A DNA stretch of 64,000 bases from Billgrantia montanilacus (GCF_003336675.1 NZ_QPII01000008.1:80314-144313); one strand, 5' to 3'; shown: positions 44,540 to 54,220, numbered from the stretch's first letter. Program-made: numbers and translations. Notes: generated by a model from the sequence alone, not told the origin.

Positions 44540-44878
44540 TTATTCGTAGTCCCTGCTGGGCAGCAACCAGTCCTCCGATGGATCGTGCCCCGCCTCCTCG
44601 GCCTTGCGGTACTGAGTGGCCATGTCACCGGTGATTGTCGTCAGGCAGTCGTCGAGGCTGGCGTGGTCGTCGGCGCTCTCATAGATCGGCTCGGCCTGCA
44701 GCGGCGTCTGGATATAATGGCTCTGCTCGCAGCTGTAGCGATTCCCATCCAACTGGCGATAGACGCGCACCCGGATCGTCGTCGGGATTGCCCCTAGGCA
44801 GAAGGCGTATTCCGTCACCAGCTGGCGTTGGTGGGTAATGAGCGAATCGTGAACGGGACTGGGTGCAATGTGATTCAT
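44540..44878 (-). CDS. Small protein of unknown function
   Basis: The 112-residue soluble protein has neither signal nor membrane segment. It contains VTEYAFCLGAIPTTIRVRVYRQLDGNRYSCEQSHYIQTPLQ and an acidic C-terminus with DLPSRDYE-like end. The start ATG 44878 has GGAG six bases upstream; an in-frame extension to 45031 lacks a site and is less likely. It is divergent from nosR, which suggests shared anaerobic control. No family recognised. Confidence 0.6.
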   Translation of the reverse strand: MNHIAPSPVHDSLITHQRQLVTEYAFCLGAIPTTIRVRVYRQLDGNRYSCEQSHYIQTPLQAEPIYESADDHASLDDCLTTITGDMATQYRKAEEAGHDPSEDWLLPSRDYE

Positions 44879-45057
44879 GGGAACTCCATGACCCCTAGGA
44901 AAGAGCATTAAGTTTGGTCCGAGCCTAACACCTTGCCTCGCGGGCGAGAAGGTGCCTGCAGGACCGTTATTTGGCCTGTCACCATGGCGAGCAGCCCATT
45001 CATCATTAACGGTATTAACACGGCTTGCCACCCGCTTTTTGACCTGAGTTGACAGGT

Positions 45058-45071
45058 TTGATACAGGTCAG
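45058..45071 (+). promoter_or_regulatory. Candidate DNR/FNR box upstream of nosR
   Basis: TTGAT-ACAG-GTCAG matches nine of ten positions of the FNR/DNR dyad. It lies about 180 bp before nosR and about 180 bp from the divergent small gene, so it could serve either side. A weaker half-dyad, TTGACCTGAGTTGAC, lies just upstream. Confidence 0.55.
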
Positions 45072-45249
45072 GTTTTCAAACCCAGTCTGTGCTAACGTCA
45101 AACAAGTATCGAGAATACCTGATTCCTTGCTGGTTTCGCTGGTCACTAAACACGCTAGTTGCTTTCCTGGGCTTGGCAACCAGGGGATGCGCTACGGGAA
45201 ACGGACAGGCGAATAACCAGCCGAGCTGTACCTGTTGGAGACGAGTCGA

Positions 45250-47385
45250 ATGAGGCTGCTGCGCATCTGGCTGCTGGCACTGTCCTTCCTTATTGCCACC
45301 GTGGCACCGGTTGTCGCAATGTCGGCCGAGTGGTTGACAGAGGTATTCCCGGGGGCAGAGAGCGTCGGGCAGCCACTGGACGATGCGCCTGCCATGCCTG
45401 TGATTGGTGACGGCGAATTGATCGGGTATGTCTTCGAGACCAACGATATAGCGCCCATCCCCGCTTACTCGGGCCACCCTGTCAACATGCGGGTGGGAAT
45501 GGACCTTGAGGGAAAGATTACCGGCGTGCAGGTGCTGGATCATTCCGAACCGATCATGCTGGTGGGTATCCCCGAGTCGGTGCTCGACGACTTTGTCGGC
45601 CAATATGCCGGTAAGTCGGTACGGCAAAAAGTCCGGGTTGGCTTGTCGCGTCAGGACCGTGAAGGGTACGAGCGAGTGGATGCCGTATCGGGTGCGACCG
45701 TGACCGTGGTAGTGATGGGCGAGGGCATCATGCGTTCGGCCCGACAGCTGGCACGTCAGCTGGGTATCATTACCGCTGGGGTCGCCGAGCCGGCTACGGT
45801 GCGTGACGATATATTCGAGGAGGCGAGCTGGGATGAACTGAATGAAATGGGGGCGATTGGCCACCTCCATGTGACCCGTGGCGAGGTGGATGAGGCCTTT
45901 ATCGGAACGGATGCAGAAGGCGTCGAAACGGCACCGGAAGGGCGCGAGGATGAAACCTTCATCGACCTCTATTTCGCCTATCTCAACGTTCCAACAATCG
46001 GGCGCAACCTCCTCGGCGACAGCCAGTACGAACAATTGATGGAAAGCCTAGGCGACAACGAACACGCCTTGGCACTGATGGCGGATGGCCGCTACTCGTT
46101 CAAGGGGTCCGGCTTCGTGCGTGGCGGAATCTACGATCGCATACTGGTCCATCACGGTAGTCGCTCCGACCAGTTCCACGATTCCGACATGCGGCGGCTT
46201 TGGGGCGTTGAAGCCGAAGGTGCGCCGCGATTACCTGAGCGCGACATCTTCATTCTGCGGGAGGAGTCACGCTTCGATCCGGCCCAGACATGGGAGGTCG
46301 AGTTGCTGGTGCGTCGCCAGGTCGGTGCACTGGATACCGAGTTTGCCGGCTTTGCTTCGGATGTGAAAGTGCCCGAGCGCTTCCTCGATATTCCCGAGCC
46401 GATAGCCGATGCCATGACCGAGGAAGATCGTCCGCTATGGATATCGGTATGGGAGGACCGAGTGCTGCACATCGTGGTGCTCGGCCTGGGCCTAGGTGTG
46501 CTGACCTTCACCCTGTTGTTCCAGGACTGGCTGGTCAAGCGGCCCCGGTTGCTGCATGGGCTACGCTACAGCTTTCTGGTCTATACGGTGGTTTTCATTG
46601 GCTGGTACGCGCTTGCCCAGCTTTCGGTGGTGAATGTCCTCACCTTTGCCAATGCCCTGTTCACCGATTTCCAGTGGTCCACCTTCCTGATGGACCCGAT
46701 GATGTTCATTCTCTGGAGCTTCGTGGCGGTATCGCTGCTGCTGTGGGGCCGCGGTGTCTACTGTGGCTGGCTTTGTCCCTTCGGTGCCATGCAGGAATTG
46801 ATCAGTGCCGTGGCAATCAAGCTGCGTGTCCCCCAGGTCAAGGTGCCCTTCTTCATCCATGAGCGGCTCTGGGCGCTCAAGTACATCATTCTCTTGGCAC
46901 TCTTTGCCGTATCGCTGCACTCGCTGGCGCAGGCTGAAGTCTACGCTGAGGTGGAGCCTTTCAAGACGGCCGTGCTGCTCAAGTTCCAGCGTGAATGGGG
47001 CTTCGTGCTCTACGCCGTAGTACTACTGGTGATCAGCGCCTTCAATCACAAGTTCTTCTGTCGCTACATGTGTCCGCTTGGGGCGGGGTTGGCCATTCCG
47101 TCACGCATCCGTCTGTTCGACTGGTTGCGTCGGCACAAGGAGTGCGGCAAACCGTGCCAGATATGTGCCAACGAATGTCATATCGGTGCGATCCATCCCG
47201 ACGGCCACATCAACCCGAACGAATGTCATTACTGCCTCGACTGCCAGGTGACCTACTACAACGACCGCAAGTGCCCGCCCATGGTGGTGCAGCGCAAGCG
47301 TCGGGAAAAGGCCACAAGGTTGAGCAGCAAGGCAGCGGACAAGCAGCGTATACCCGCGACGGAAGTGGCCACAGACAGCACCTGA
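45250..47385 (+). CDS. nosR: NosR, flavin/iron-sulfur membrane regulator of N2O respiration
   Basis: The 711-residue protein has a signal segment, a periplasmic FMN-binding domain with the flavinylation motif VSGATVTVV, about five membrane helices (residues ~415-610) with CX3CP motifs YCGWLCPFGAMQE and RYMCPLGAG, and two C-terminal [4Fe-4S] ferredoxin motifs (CGKPCQICANECHIGAI, CHYCLDCQ...CPP). It supplies electrons for activation and turnover of NosZ. ATG 45250 is chosen with GGAGACGAG upstream; an in-frame ATG at 45235 lacks spacing. Confidence 0.95.
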   Translation: MRLLRIWLLALSFLIATVAPVVAMSAEWLTEVFPGAESVGQPLDDAPAMPVIGDGELIGYVFETNDIAPIPAYSGHPVNMRVGMDLEGKITGVQVLDHSEPIMLVGIPESVLDDFVGQYAGKSVRQKVRVGLSRQDREGYERVDAVSGATVTVVVMGEGIMRSARQLARQLGIITAGVAEPATVRDDIFEEASWDELNEMGAIGHLHVTRGEVDEAFIGTDAEGVETAPEGREDETFIDLYFAYLNVPTIGRNLLGDSQYEQLMESLGDNEHALALMADGRYSFKGSGFVRGGIYDRILVHHGSRSDQFHDSDMRRLWGVEAEGAPRLPERDIFILREESRFDPAQTWEVELLVRRQVGALDTEFAGFASDVKVPERFLDIPEPIADAMTEEDRPLWISVWEDRVLHIVVLGLGLGVLTFTLLFQDWLVKRPRLLHGLRYSFLVYTVVFIGWYALAQLSVVNVLTFANALFTDFQWSTFLMDPMMFILWSFVAVSLLLWGRGVYCGWLCPFGAMQELISAVAIKLRVPQVKVPFFIHERLWALKYIILLALFAVSLHSLAQAEVYAEVEPFKTAVLLKFQREWGFVLYAVVLLVISAFNHKFFCRYMCPLGAGLAIPSRIRLFDWLRRHKECGKPCQICANECHIGAIHPDGHINPNECHYCLDCQVTYYNDRKCPPMVVQRKRREKATRLSSKAADKQRIPATEVATDST

Positions 47386-47523
47386 GGGAGTCATGCCCCT
47401 CGGTAGCGTTACCCCGGCGATGCGACTCGCGTCAACGACGTCCGACGTGTCGCTGGACAGTGAAGGCCGAACATAGCGTCGGCATCGAGACTTCTCTCGA
47501 CAAAATGAAACGGAGGTAGTGTC

Positions 47524-49449
47524 ATGAGCGACAACCATCAGGACGACAAGCCCACCGGGTCCGGCGTTGTTCCGGTCAACCAGGGGCGTCGCCGCTTCCT
47601 GGCGGGTAGCGCCATGGTCGGCGCGGCAGGTATGGCGGGTGTCACGGGGGTAGCAGGCGTCGGTGCCCTGACCCGCAGCCAGCCGGCGAAGGCCGCCAGC
47701 AATGGCAATGGATTGAGCACCCATGTGGCGCCGGGTGAACTTGACGAATACTACGGCTTCTGGAGCGGCGGTCACAGCGGCGAGGTGCGCGTCTATGGCG
47801 TTCCCTCCATGCGTGAAATCATGCGGATCCCGGTCTTCAATCACTGCTCGGCTTCCGGCTGGGGCATGACCAATGAATCCAAGCGGATCATGGGCGATAG
47901 CCATCGCTTCACCAATGGCGATGCCCACCACCCGCATATCAGCTATACCGATGGCAGCCACGATGGCCGCTATCTGTTCATCAACGACAAGGCCAACACC
48001 CGCGTGGCGCGGATTCGGCTGGACGTCTTCAAGACCGACGCCATGGTGACCGTGCCCAACGTTCAAGCCATCCACGGCTTGCGACTGCAGAAGGCGCCGC
48101 GCACCGGCTACGTCTTTGCCAACGGCGAGTACATGATTCCCCAGCCCAACGACGGCCGGGACATCAACGATCCGTCGAAGTACTACACCATGTGGAACGC
48201 CATCGACGCCGACACCATGGAGGTGAAGTGGCAGGTCATCGTCGACGGTAACCTGGACAACATGGATGCCGACTATGCCGGTAAGTACTGCGCTGCGACC
48301 TGCTACAACTCCGAGGGCGCGGTGGACTTGGCCGGCAAGATGCGCGCCGATCGCGATTGGGTAACCGTGTTCAGCATCGAGCGTATCGAGCAGGCGGTGG
48401 CCGACGGCAACTACACCACTATCGGTGACTCCGACGTGCCCGTCGTTGATGGCCGCAAGAGTTCTGATCTCAACGTCACCCGCTACGTGCCGGTGCCGAA
48501 GAACCCACACGGCCTCAATACTTCCACCGACGGCAAGTATTTCATCGCCGCCGGCAAGCTGTCGCCCACCGTGACCATGATCGAGATTTCAAGGCTCGAC
48601 GATCTGTTCGAAGGCAACCTGGAAGACGAGCGCGATGTCGTGGCCGCCGAGCCGGAAATCGGCCTGGGGCCGCTTCACACCACCTTCGATGGCCGCGGTA
48701 ACGCCTACACCACGGTGTTCATCGACAGCCAGGTGGTGAAGTGGAATATGGAAGATGCCGTTCGCAACTACAACGGCGAGGATGTCGAGTACATCCGTCA
48801 GAAGCTGGACGTGCACTACCAGCCGGGTCACAACCATGCGACCCTCTCCGAGTCCAAGGATGCCGATGGCAAGTATCTGTTCTCCTTGAATAAGTTCTCC
48901 AAGGATCGCTTCCTGCCGGTGGGTCCGCTGCACCCCGAGAACGATCAGATGATCGATATCTCCGGTGAGGAGATGGTGCTGCTCCACGACACCCCCACCT
49001 TCGCCGAGCCGCACGATGCCGTGATCATTCGGCGTGACCAGATCACCACAAAGCAGATCTGGGAGCGCGATGATCCCTATTTCGCCGACACCGTAGCCAT
49101 GGCTCGCGAGGATGGCATTACACTGGAGTCCGATAACGAGATCATCCGCGACGGCAACAAGGTGCGGGTCTACATGACCTCGGTGGCGCCGAACTTCGGT
49201 ATCACCGAAATTCCCGTCAAGGTGGGCGACGAGGTGACGGTCACCATTACCAACCTGGATCGCGTCGAGGACCTCACCCACGGCTTCTGCGTGGTGGATC
49301 ACGGTGTGACCATGGAGATCAGCCCGCAGCAGACCGCCTCGATCACCTTCACGGCAGACAAGCCGGGGGTGTTCTGGTACTACTGCAACTGGTTCTGCCA
49401 CGCGCTGCACATGGAGATGGTCGGTCGCCTGCTCGTCGAGCCGGCATAA
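47524..49449 (+). CDS. nosZ: Nitrous oxide reductase (clade I, Tat-exported)
   Basis: The 641-residue enzyme reduces N2O to N2 in the periplasm. It starts with a Tat signal (GRRRFLAGSAMVG). The CuZ propeller shows DAHHPHISYTDGSHDG and PHGLNTSTDGKYFIAAGKLSPT. The CuA cupredoxin domain ends with CNWFCHALHMEM, giving Cys621, Trp623, Cys625, His629 and Met632, plus an upstream ligand His in LTHGF. All copper ligands I can check are present. GGAGG precedes the start. It lies in the order nosRZDFYL with short gaps. Confidence 0.97.
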   Translation: MSDNHQDDKPTGSGVVPVNQGRRRFLAGSAMVGAAGMAGVTGVAGVGALTRSQPAKAASNGNGLSTHVAPGELDEYYGFWSGGHSGEVRVYGVPSMREIMRIPVFNHCSASGWGMTNESKRIMGDSHRFTNGDAHHPHISYTDGSHDGRYLFINDKANTRVARIRLDVFKTDAMVTVPNVQAIHGLRLQKAPRTGYVFANGEYMIPQPNDGRDINDPSKYYTMWNAIDADTMEVKWQVIVDGNLDNMDADYAGKYCAATCYNSEGAVDLAGKMRADRDWVTVFSIERIEQAVADGNYTTIGDSDVPVVDGRKSSDLNVTRYVPVPKNPHGLNTSTDGKYFIAAGKLSPTVTMIEISRLDDLFEGNLEDERDVVAAEPEIGLGPLHTTFDGRGNAYTTVFIDSQVVKWNMEDAVRNYNGEDVEYIRQKLDVHYQPGHNHATLSESKDADGKYLFSLNKFSKDRFLPVGPLHPENDQMIDISGEEMVLLHDTPTFAEPHDAVIIRRDQITTKQIWERDDPYFADTVAMAREDGITLESDNEIIRDGNKVRVYMTSVAPNFGITEIPVKVGDEVTVTITNLDRVEDLTHGFCVVDHGVTMEISPQQTASITFTADKPGVFWYYCNWFCHALHMEMVGRLLVEPA

Positions 49450-49519
49450 GCCCACTCCGGGGGTCGGCGCTGCTGCCGACCCCGTCCTCCCTCTTTATTG
49501 TTTCCAACGCGAGAGTCAC

Positions 49520-50824
49520 ATGCGTTCGACATGGCTTTTCCTGCTGCTCCTGATGGTGTTTCCGGCGCTGAGTCTGGCCGCCGAGCGGGTCGTCGTGCCG
49601 GATGAGAGGCCCCTGCAGCAAGTGTTGGATGAGGCACGATCCGGCGATACGGTGCGCCTCTCACCTGGCGTTTATGAAGGAAACTTTCGTGTTGAGGTAC
49701 CGATCGAACTGGCTGGTGAGCCAGGGGCTATCCTGGACGGGCAAGGCCAAGGCACCGTGCTTTCTGTCTTTGCGCCGGGTGCCCGCATACATGGGCTACA
49801 TGTCCGTAATGATGGCGCCAACCTGACCGACGTGGACAGCGGTATTTTCGTAGCCGACTCTGCCACTGGAGCCATTATCGAGAACAACCGTATCGAGGCA
49901 CGTGGCTTCGGTATCTGGTTGGATGGGGCTTCCGATCTGCGGGTGGAAGGCAACCGTATCAGCGGTGATGTCACCCTCCGATCCCAGGATCGCGGCAATG
50001 GGCTCCAACTCTTCAACGTCTCTGGCGCCGAGATACTTGGTAACGAGGTCTGGAACGCCCGGGACGGTATCTATATCGATGTCAGCAATGATAATCGCTT
50101 GATCGGCAATTTGCTGCGCGATCAGCGCTATGGCGTGCACTACATGTTTTCGCACAACAATGTGATACGCGACAACGAGACACGTAACAACCGGCTCGGT
50201 TATGCCTTGATGCAGTCACGCCAGCTGGAGGTGGTGGGTAACCGTTCCATCCGCGACCAGAATTATGGTTTTCTGCTCAATTTTATCGTCGATTCGGTCA
50301 TCGCCGAAAATATTTCCATCGAAGCGCAACGCGGCGGTGTCACGGCAGCGCCCGATGGCCATGCGATCAGTGGCGCGGAGGGCAAGGCGCTATTCGTCTA
50401 CAATTCGCTGTTCAACGAGATCCGCGACAACCTTTTCGCCCGCACCGAAGTTGGCATCCACATGACCGCCGGCTCCGAAGACAATGAATTTCATGGCAAC
50501 GCCTTCGTCGGCAACGAGAGCCAGGTCAAGTACGTGGCTCTCCGCGAGCAGGAGTGGTCCCACGCGGGGCGTGGCAACTACTGGAGCGACTACCTGGGCT
50601 GGGATCTCAGCGGCGACGGCATCGGTGATATTCCCTATGAGCCCAACGATTCGGTGGACCGGCTGATCTGGACCTACCCGATGGCCAAGATTCTGATGAA
50701 CAGCCCGGCGGTACAGGTATTGCGCTGGGTACAGCGCGAGTTTCCGATCCTGCGTCCACCCGGCGTGAGAGACAGCCACCCCCTAATGACGCTACCGGAC
50801 TGGATGGCGGAGGCCCTTCAATGA
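49520..50824 (+). CDS. nosD: NosD, periplasmic beta-helix copper-maturation protein
   Basis: The 434-residue protein has a signal peptide (FLLLLMVFPALSLAAE) and a right-handed beta helix of NosD/CASH repeats (LHVRNDGANLTDVDSGIFVADS, VEGNRISGD, GVHYMFSHNNVIRDN), ending in GRGNYWSDYLGWDLSGDGIGDIPYEPNDSVDRL. With NosF and NosY it forms the ABC-type complex that helps assemble the CuZ centre with copper from NosL. Stop and nosF start overlap (ATGA). Confidence 0.95.
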   Translation: MRSTWLFLLLLMVFPALSLAAERVVVPDERPLQQVLDEARSGDTVRLSPGVYEGNFRVEVPIELAGEPGAILDGQGQGTVLSVFAPGARIHGLHVRNDGANLTDVDSGIFVADSATGAIIENNRIEARGFGIWLDGASDLRVEGNRISGDVTLRSQDRGNGLQLFNVSGAEILGNEVWNARDGIYIDVSNDNRLIGNLLRDQRYGVHYMFSHNNVIRDNETRNNRLGYALMQSRQLEVVGNRSIRDQNYGFLLNFIVDSVIAENISIEAQRGGVTAAPDGHAISGAEGKALFVYNSLFNEIRDNLFARTEVGIHMTAGSEDNEFHGNAFVGNESQVKYVALREQEWSHAGRGNYWSDYLGWDLSGDGIGDIPYEPNDSVDRLIWTYPMAKILMNSPAVQVLRWVQREFPILRPPGVRDSHPLMTLPDWMAEALQ

Positions 50825-51798
50825 CTCAATGCGTAATCGAAATGGCGGGCGTCAGCAAGCGATTCGGCAAGCTGACCGCCATCAACGACGTCAGCCTGAG
50901 GCTGGGTGAAGGCGAAGTGTTGGGCCTCATGGGGCACAACGGTGCCGGCAAGTCCACATCGATGAAGCTTATCCTCGGTCTGATTCGGCCCAGCGATGGC
51001 GAGCTTCGCGTGTTCGGCCATGACCCCAGCGGCGCCGAAGCCAACGATCTGCGGCTGCGGCTGGGCTATCTGCCCGAAAACGTCCAGTTCTATGAACAGC
51101 TCAGCGGTCACGAGGTGCTGCGCTACTTCGCCAGACTCAAGCGTGTTGGCCACGGTGTCGTCGATACGCTGCTGGAGCGGGTCGGCCTGACTCATGCCAT
51201 GCACCGCAGGGTGAAGACTTACTCCAAGGGGATGCGCCAGCGTCTCGGCCTGGCTCAGGCACTGATCGGAGAGCCTCGTCTGATGCTGCTTGATGAGCCG
51301 ACCGTGGGGCTTGATCCCATGGCGACACGTGATTTCTATGCCATGGTCGACGAGTTGCGCGGTCGAGGTGTCAGCGTGATCCTTTGCTCGCATGTGCTTC
51401 CGGGCGTAGAGCGCCATATAGACCGCGCGGCAATACTCGGGCAAGGCCGGCTGCTGGCCTCGGGAAGCATCGACGAACTGCGCGAAACTGCCAACCTGCC
51501 GCTGGTGATCCGCCTGCGCACAGCTCAGGCACCGGAAACCCTGGCCATGCAGCTGCAGCCATACGGTGTTCGCGTCGGCCAGGTTGGCATGGGGCGTCTT
51601 GAGCTGGCGGTGCCGACCCGGGCAAAGGTGGATGTACTGCGTAGCCTAATGGCTGGTGGCCAGGTAGAGGACATCGATCTGGAACCGCCGACACTCGAGT
51701 CGCTCTATGCGCACTTCGACGGCACCATCCGCCAGGAGAGCAAAACGGAACAGGTCAGTATGTCAGCCAATGCAGGCCCGGAGGGGGTTACCGTATGA
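50821..51798 (+). CDS. nosF: NosF, ABC transporter ATPase
   Basis: The 325-residue cytoplasmic ATPase has Walker A MGHNGAGKSTS, signature TYSKGMRQRLGLAQAL, Walker B LMLLDEPTVGLD and switch His in CSHVLPG. The C-terminal ~100 residues are the DrrA-like extension common in NosF. It powers the NosDFY complex. It overlaps nosD and nosY by 4 nt each. Confidence 0.95.
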   Translation: MTQCVIEMAGVSKRFGKLTAINDVSLRLGEGEVLGLMGHNGAGKSTSMKLILGLIRPSDGELRVFGHDPSGAEANDLRLRLGYLPENVQFYEQLSGHEVLRYFARLKRVGHGVVDTLLERVGLTHAMHRRVKTYSKGMRQRLGLAQALIGEPRLMLLDEPTVGLDPMATRDFYAMVDELRGRGVSVILCSHVLPGVERHIDRAAILGQGRLLASGSIDELRETANLPLVIRLRTAQAPETLAMQLQPYGVRVGQVGMGRLELAVPTRAKVDVLRSLMAGGQVEDIDLEPPTLESLYAHFDGTIRQESKTEQVSMSANAGPEGVTV

Positions 51799-52625
51799 AC
51801 AATCTCTTGATTGTGGCCGGCAAGGAGTTCCGCGACGGGCTGCGCAATCGCTGGGTGCTGGCAATCACCCTGGTGTTCGGCCTGCTGGCCATCGGTCTGG
51901 CCTATTTTGGCGCGGCGGCCTCCGGTCAGGTGGGCTTCACCCGGGTTTCCACCACCATCGTCAGCCTGTCGAGCCTGGCGGTGTTCCTGATTCCCCTGAT
52001 CGCCCTGATGTTGGCCTATGACAGCATCGTCGGCGAGGATGAGCAGGGCACGCTCCTGCTGCTGTTGACCTACCCTATCAGCCGGGTCGAGATCCTGGCC
52101 GGCAAGTTTCTGGGCCATGCCGCCATTCTCGGCGTTTCCACCTTCGTCGGCTTCGGCGTGGCGGGTGTGATCATCGCCATCTTTGGCGGCGCGGACAATC
52201 TGGGTGAACTGGTGGCTGCACTGGCACTGTTCATCCTGTCGGCGATGCTGCTGGGTTGGGCCTTCGTCGGTTTTGCTTACCTGATCAGCGTGAATGTGGC
52301 CGAGAAGTCCCGGGCGGCAGGCATCGCCCTGGTGGTCTGGTTCCTGTTCGTCATCGTTTACGATCTGGCACTGCTGGGAGTGCTGGTGGGAACGGGCGGA
52401 GAAGTCAGCGAGAGCCTGTTCCACTACCTACTGTTGCTCAACCCCACGGATATCTTCCGAATCGTGAATCTCACTTTCTTCGAAGCGGCGCGCACCCAGG
52501 CAGGCCTGGCCTCCATCGGCGCGGGGGCTGCCTTCCATCCGGCGATGCTGATCGGGGCGATGCTGGCCTGGGTGGTGTTTCCCTTGGGGCTCGCCATGTG
52601 GATTTTCCGCAGCCGTGAGGCCTGA
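51795..52625 (+). CDS. nosY: NosY, ABC transporter permease
   Basis: The 276-residue integral membrane protein has six helices and the NosY-type MLAYDSIVGEDEQGTLLLLLTYPISR loop. It forms the membrane part of the NosDFY complex. Gene overlap with nosF indicates fixed stoichiometry. The last residues MWIFRSREA face the cytoplasm. Confidence 0.94.
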   Translation: MNNLLIVAGKEFRDGLRNRWVLAITLVFGLLAIGLAYFGAAASGQVGFTRVSTTIVSLSSLAVFLIPLIALMLAYDSIVGEDEQGTLLLLLTYPISRVEILAGKFLGHAAILGVSTFVGFGVAGVIIAIFGGADNLGELVAALALFILSAMLLGWAFVGFAYLISVNVAEKSRAAGIALVVWFLFVIVYDLALLGVLVGTGGEVSESLFHYLLLLNPTDIFRIVNLTFFEAARTQAGLASIGAGAAFHPAMLIGAMLAWVVFPLGLAMWIFRSREA

Positions 52626-52643
52626 CCGCCGAGGAGTCGAGCG

Positions 52644-53171
52644 ATGTTGACGCGTAGGAAATTCATTATCGTGCTGGGCGGTGTATCGCTCGCCGGCCTG
52701 GTCGGTTGCGGCAGTGAGGAAACAGAGGTCGTCGCTTGCGGCCCAGTTCCTATCGAGTCGGGCGACGAGTGCGCCGTCTGTGGCATGTATATCGCCGAGC
52801 ACCCGGGTCCCAAGGCGCAGGCGTGTCTGCGCGATGGTCGAGTGCTCAAGTTTTGCTCCACCTCCGATATGTTCGTCTGGCTCCTGCAGCCGGACTCGGT
52901 CCCCCAGTTGCAGCAGGCATTCGTGCATGACATGGGGGCTACCGACTGGGACAGCCCAGCTGATGATGCCTATATCGAGGCGGACGTGGCCTTTTATGTG
53001 ACGGAACAACCGCTGATGGGTGGGATGGGGCCGACCCTGGCCTCATTCGGCAACGAGGCCGATGCTCGAGCATTCATCAATGAGCATGACGGACGTCTGC
53101 TGGACTATGAAGAAGTGGATGTACAGGTGATCAACGCCTTGGCCCGGGCGCATATTCAGCGCTCCATGTAG
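52644..53171 (+). CDS. nosL: NosL, copper-binding lipoprotein
   Basis: The 175-residue lipoprotein has lipobox LVGC (Cys22) after a short signal that starts with TRRKF. The Cu(I)-binding region DECAVCGMYIAEHPGPKAQ carries the family motif C-G-M. It passes copper to NosDFY/NosZ. It is the last gene of nosRZDFYL; no nosX/apbE-like flavin transferase follows, so NosR flavinylation must use a gene elsewhere. Confidence 0.93.
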   Translation: MLTRRKFIIVLGGVSLAGLVGCGSEETEVVACGPVPIESGDECAVCGMYIAEHPGPKAQACLRDGRVLKFCSTSDMFVWLLQPDSVPQLQQAFVHDMGATDWDSPADDAYIEADVAFYVTEQPLMGGMGPTLASFGNEADARAFINEHDGRLLDYEEVDVQVINALARAHIQRSM

Positions 53172-53185
53172 CGGTGGTAAGGCAT

Positions 53186-53229
53186 AGTGAAGCGCCCCTG
53201 GCAGCCAAGCTGTCAGGGGCGCTGTCACT
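53186..53229. terminator. Long hairpin between nosL and the cytochrome gene
   Basis: AGCGCCCCTGGCAGC - CAA - GCTGTCAGGGGCGCT forms a 15-bp stem with one G-T pair, extended by AGTGA/TCACT. There is no T-tract. It lies between convergent genes and probably stops or protects both transcripts. Confidence 0.65.
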
Positions 53230-53249
53230 TCGCCAACGAGAGGGGCCGC

Positions 53250-53561
53250 TTACAGCACCGGCTCGAGCATGAAGTCCACGGCGGCCTTGACCTCTTCATC
53301 GCTCAGGTTCATGTGCCCGCCTTTCGGCGGCATGGCCTGAAAGCCATCGATGGAGTGGGCATAGAGGGTGTCCATGCCCTTTTCCAGGCGTGGTGCCCAG
53401 GCGGCTTCATCGCCCTTGATCGGGGCGCCGGCGGCGCCTGTCATATGGCAGGCCATGCAGGCCTGGTTATAGATGGCTTCGCCGTCGGGCTCGGCCTGGG
53501 CTGTGGCAGCAAAGGTAAGGGCGGCAGCGCCGGCCAGCAGGGTAGCAGTCAGTTTCTTCAT
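53250..53561 (-). CDS. Cytochrome c5-like periplasmic protein
   Basis: The 103-residue protein has a signal peptide (MKKLTATLLAGAAALTFAATAQA) and a class I cytochrome c with CMACHMTGAAGAP and a Met ligand region in FQAMPPKGGHMNLSDEEVKAAVDFML. This pattern is cytochrome c5 (c555). Such carriers can reduce NirS or NosZ. ATG 53561 was chosen over a start eight codons upstream because the signal peptide begins with MKKL. Confidence 0.92.
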   Translation of the reverse strand: MKKLTATLLAGAAALTFAATAQAEPDGEAIYNQACMACHMTGAAGAPIKGDEAAWAPRLEKGMDTLYAHSIDGFQAMPPKGGHMNLSDEEVKAAVDFMLEPVL

Positions 53562-53713
53562 GAGTTCTCCAGTATTGCGGGTCACGGTCGGTACTTATTT
53601 ACAGTGAAACCAGTTTTACAGTGAAGCCAGTCGCTACATGGGCCTGGCCCCGCGCCTGACCGGCTTCGATGCTGTTGCCAACTAGGCTATGCCAAATTAA
53701 TGGATTGGCAAAG

Positions 53714-54160
53714 CTATTGCTCTTGCGCTGGAATCTGCATCAATCGGGCCAGCTGGGGCTGGCGTCGGCCCAGCATGTCGGCCAGGGTGTAGCCATCCAG
53801 CACGGCCATGAACGCTGCCATTGCCTCGTTGAGGATCGGCTTGAGGCGACAGGCCGGCGTAATGACGCACTCGTTCGTATCGCGAAAGCACTCCACCAGC
53901 CCGAGCTCATGCTCGGTATCGCGAATCAGCCCGCCCAGCATGATGGTCTCGGGCGGACGATTCAGCAGCATGCCCCCGTTCTTGCCGCGGATGGTGATGA
54001 TGTAGCCGCGGTGGCTGAGATCCTGGACGACCTTCATCAGGTGATTGCGCGACACGCCGAAGCTTTCGGCGATCTCATGAATGGTGGCTCGCTCCTCACC
54101 CTTTACGGCAAGGTAGATGAGGACACGCAGCGCGTAATCGGTATAGCGGGTCAGGTGCAT
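53714..54160 (-). CDS. nsrR: Rrf2-family NO-sensing repressor NsrR
   Basis: The 148-residue repressor has a winged helix (MHLTRYTDYALRVLIYLA, HEIAESFGVSRNHLMKVVQDLSHRGYI) and the three cluster cysteines Cys91, Cys98 and Cys104 in CFRDTNECVITPACRL. The first spacing (six residues between Cys91 and Cys98) is two longer than in E. coli NsrR as I recall it. NO destroys the [Fe-S] cluster and lifts repression of NO-defence genes. A palindromic operator-like site sits 36-60 nt upstream, so autoregulation is likely. Confidence 0.92.
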   Translation of the reverse strand: MHLTRYTDYALRVLIYLAVKGEERATIHEIAESFGVSRNHLMKVVQDLSHRGYIITIRGKNGGMLLNRPPETIMLGGLIRDTEHELGLVECFRDTNECVITPACRLKPILNEAMAAFMAVLDGYTLADMLGRRQPQLARLMQIPAQEQ

Positions 54161-54195
54161 GAGGGATCCCGTTCGCTCGGTGCTTGATAAGAGTC

Positions 54196-54220
54196 AAGCT
54201 GAATGAATTAAATTCATCTT
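54196..54220 (-). promoter_or_regulatory. NsrR-type palindromic operator
   Basis: AAGCTGAAT-N7-ATTCATCTT is a 25-bp near-perfect inverted repeat resembling the AAGATG(N)ATTT half-sites of NsrR. It overlaps the end of the DUF454 gene and precedes nsrR. Confidence 0.6.

Noticed and set aside
44879..45031. N-terminal extension of the 112-residue protein gene to 45,031
   Set aside because: The extension is Arg/Pro-rich with no start signal, whereas ATG 44,878 has GGAG at proper spacing.
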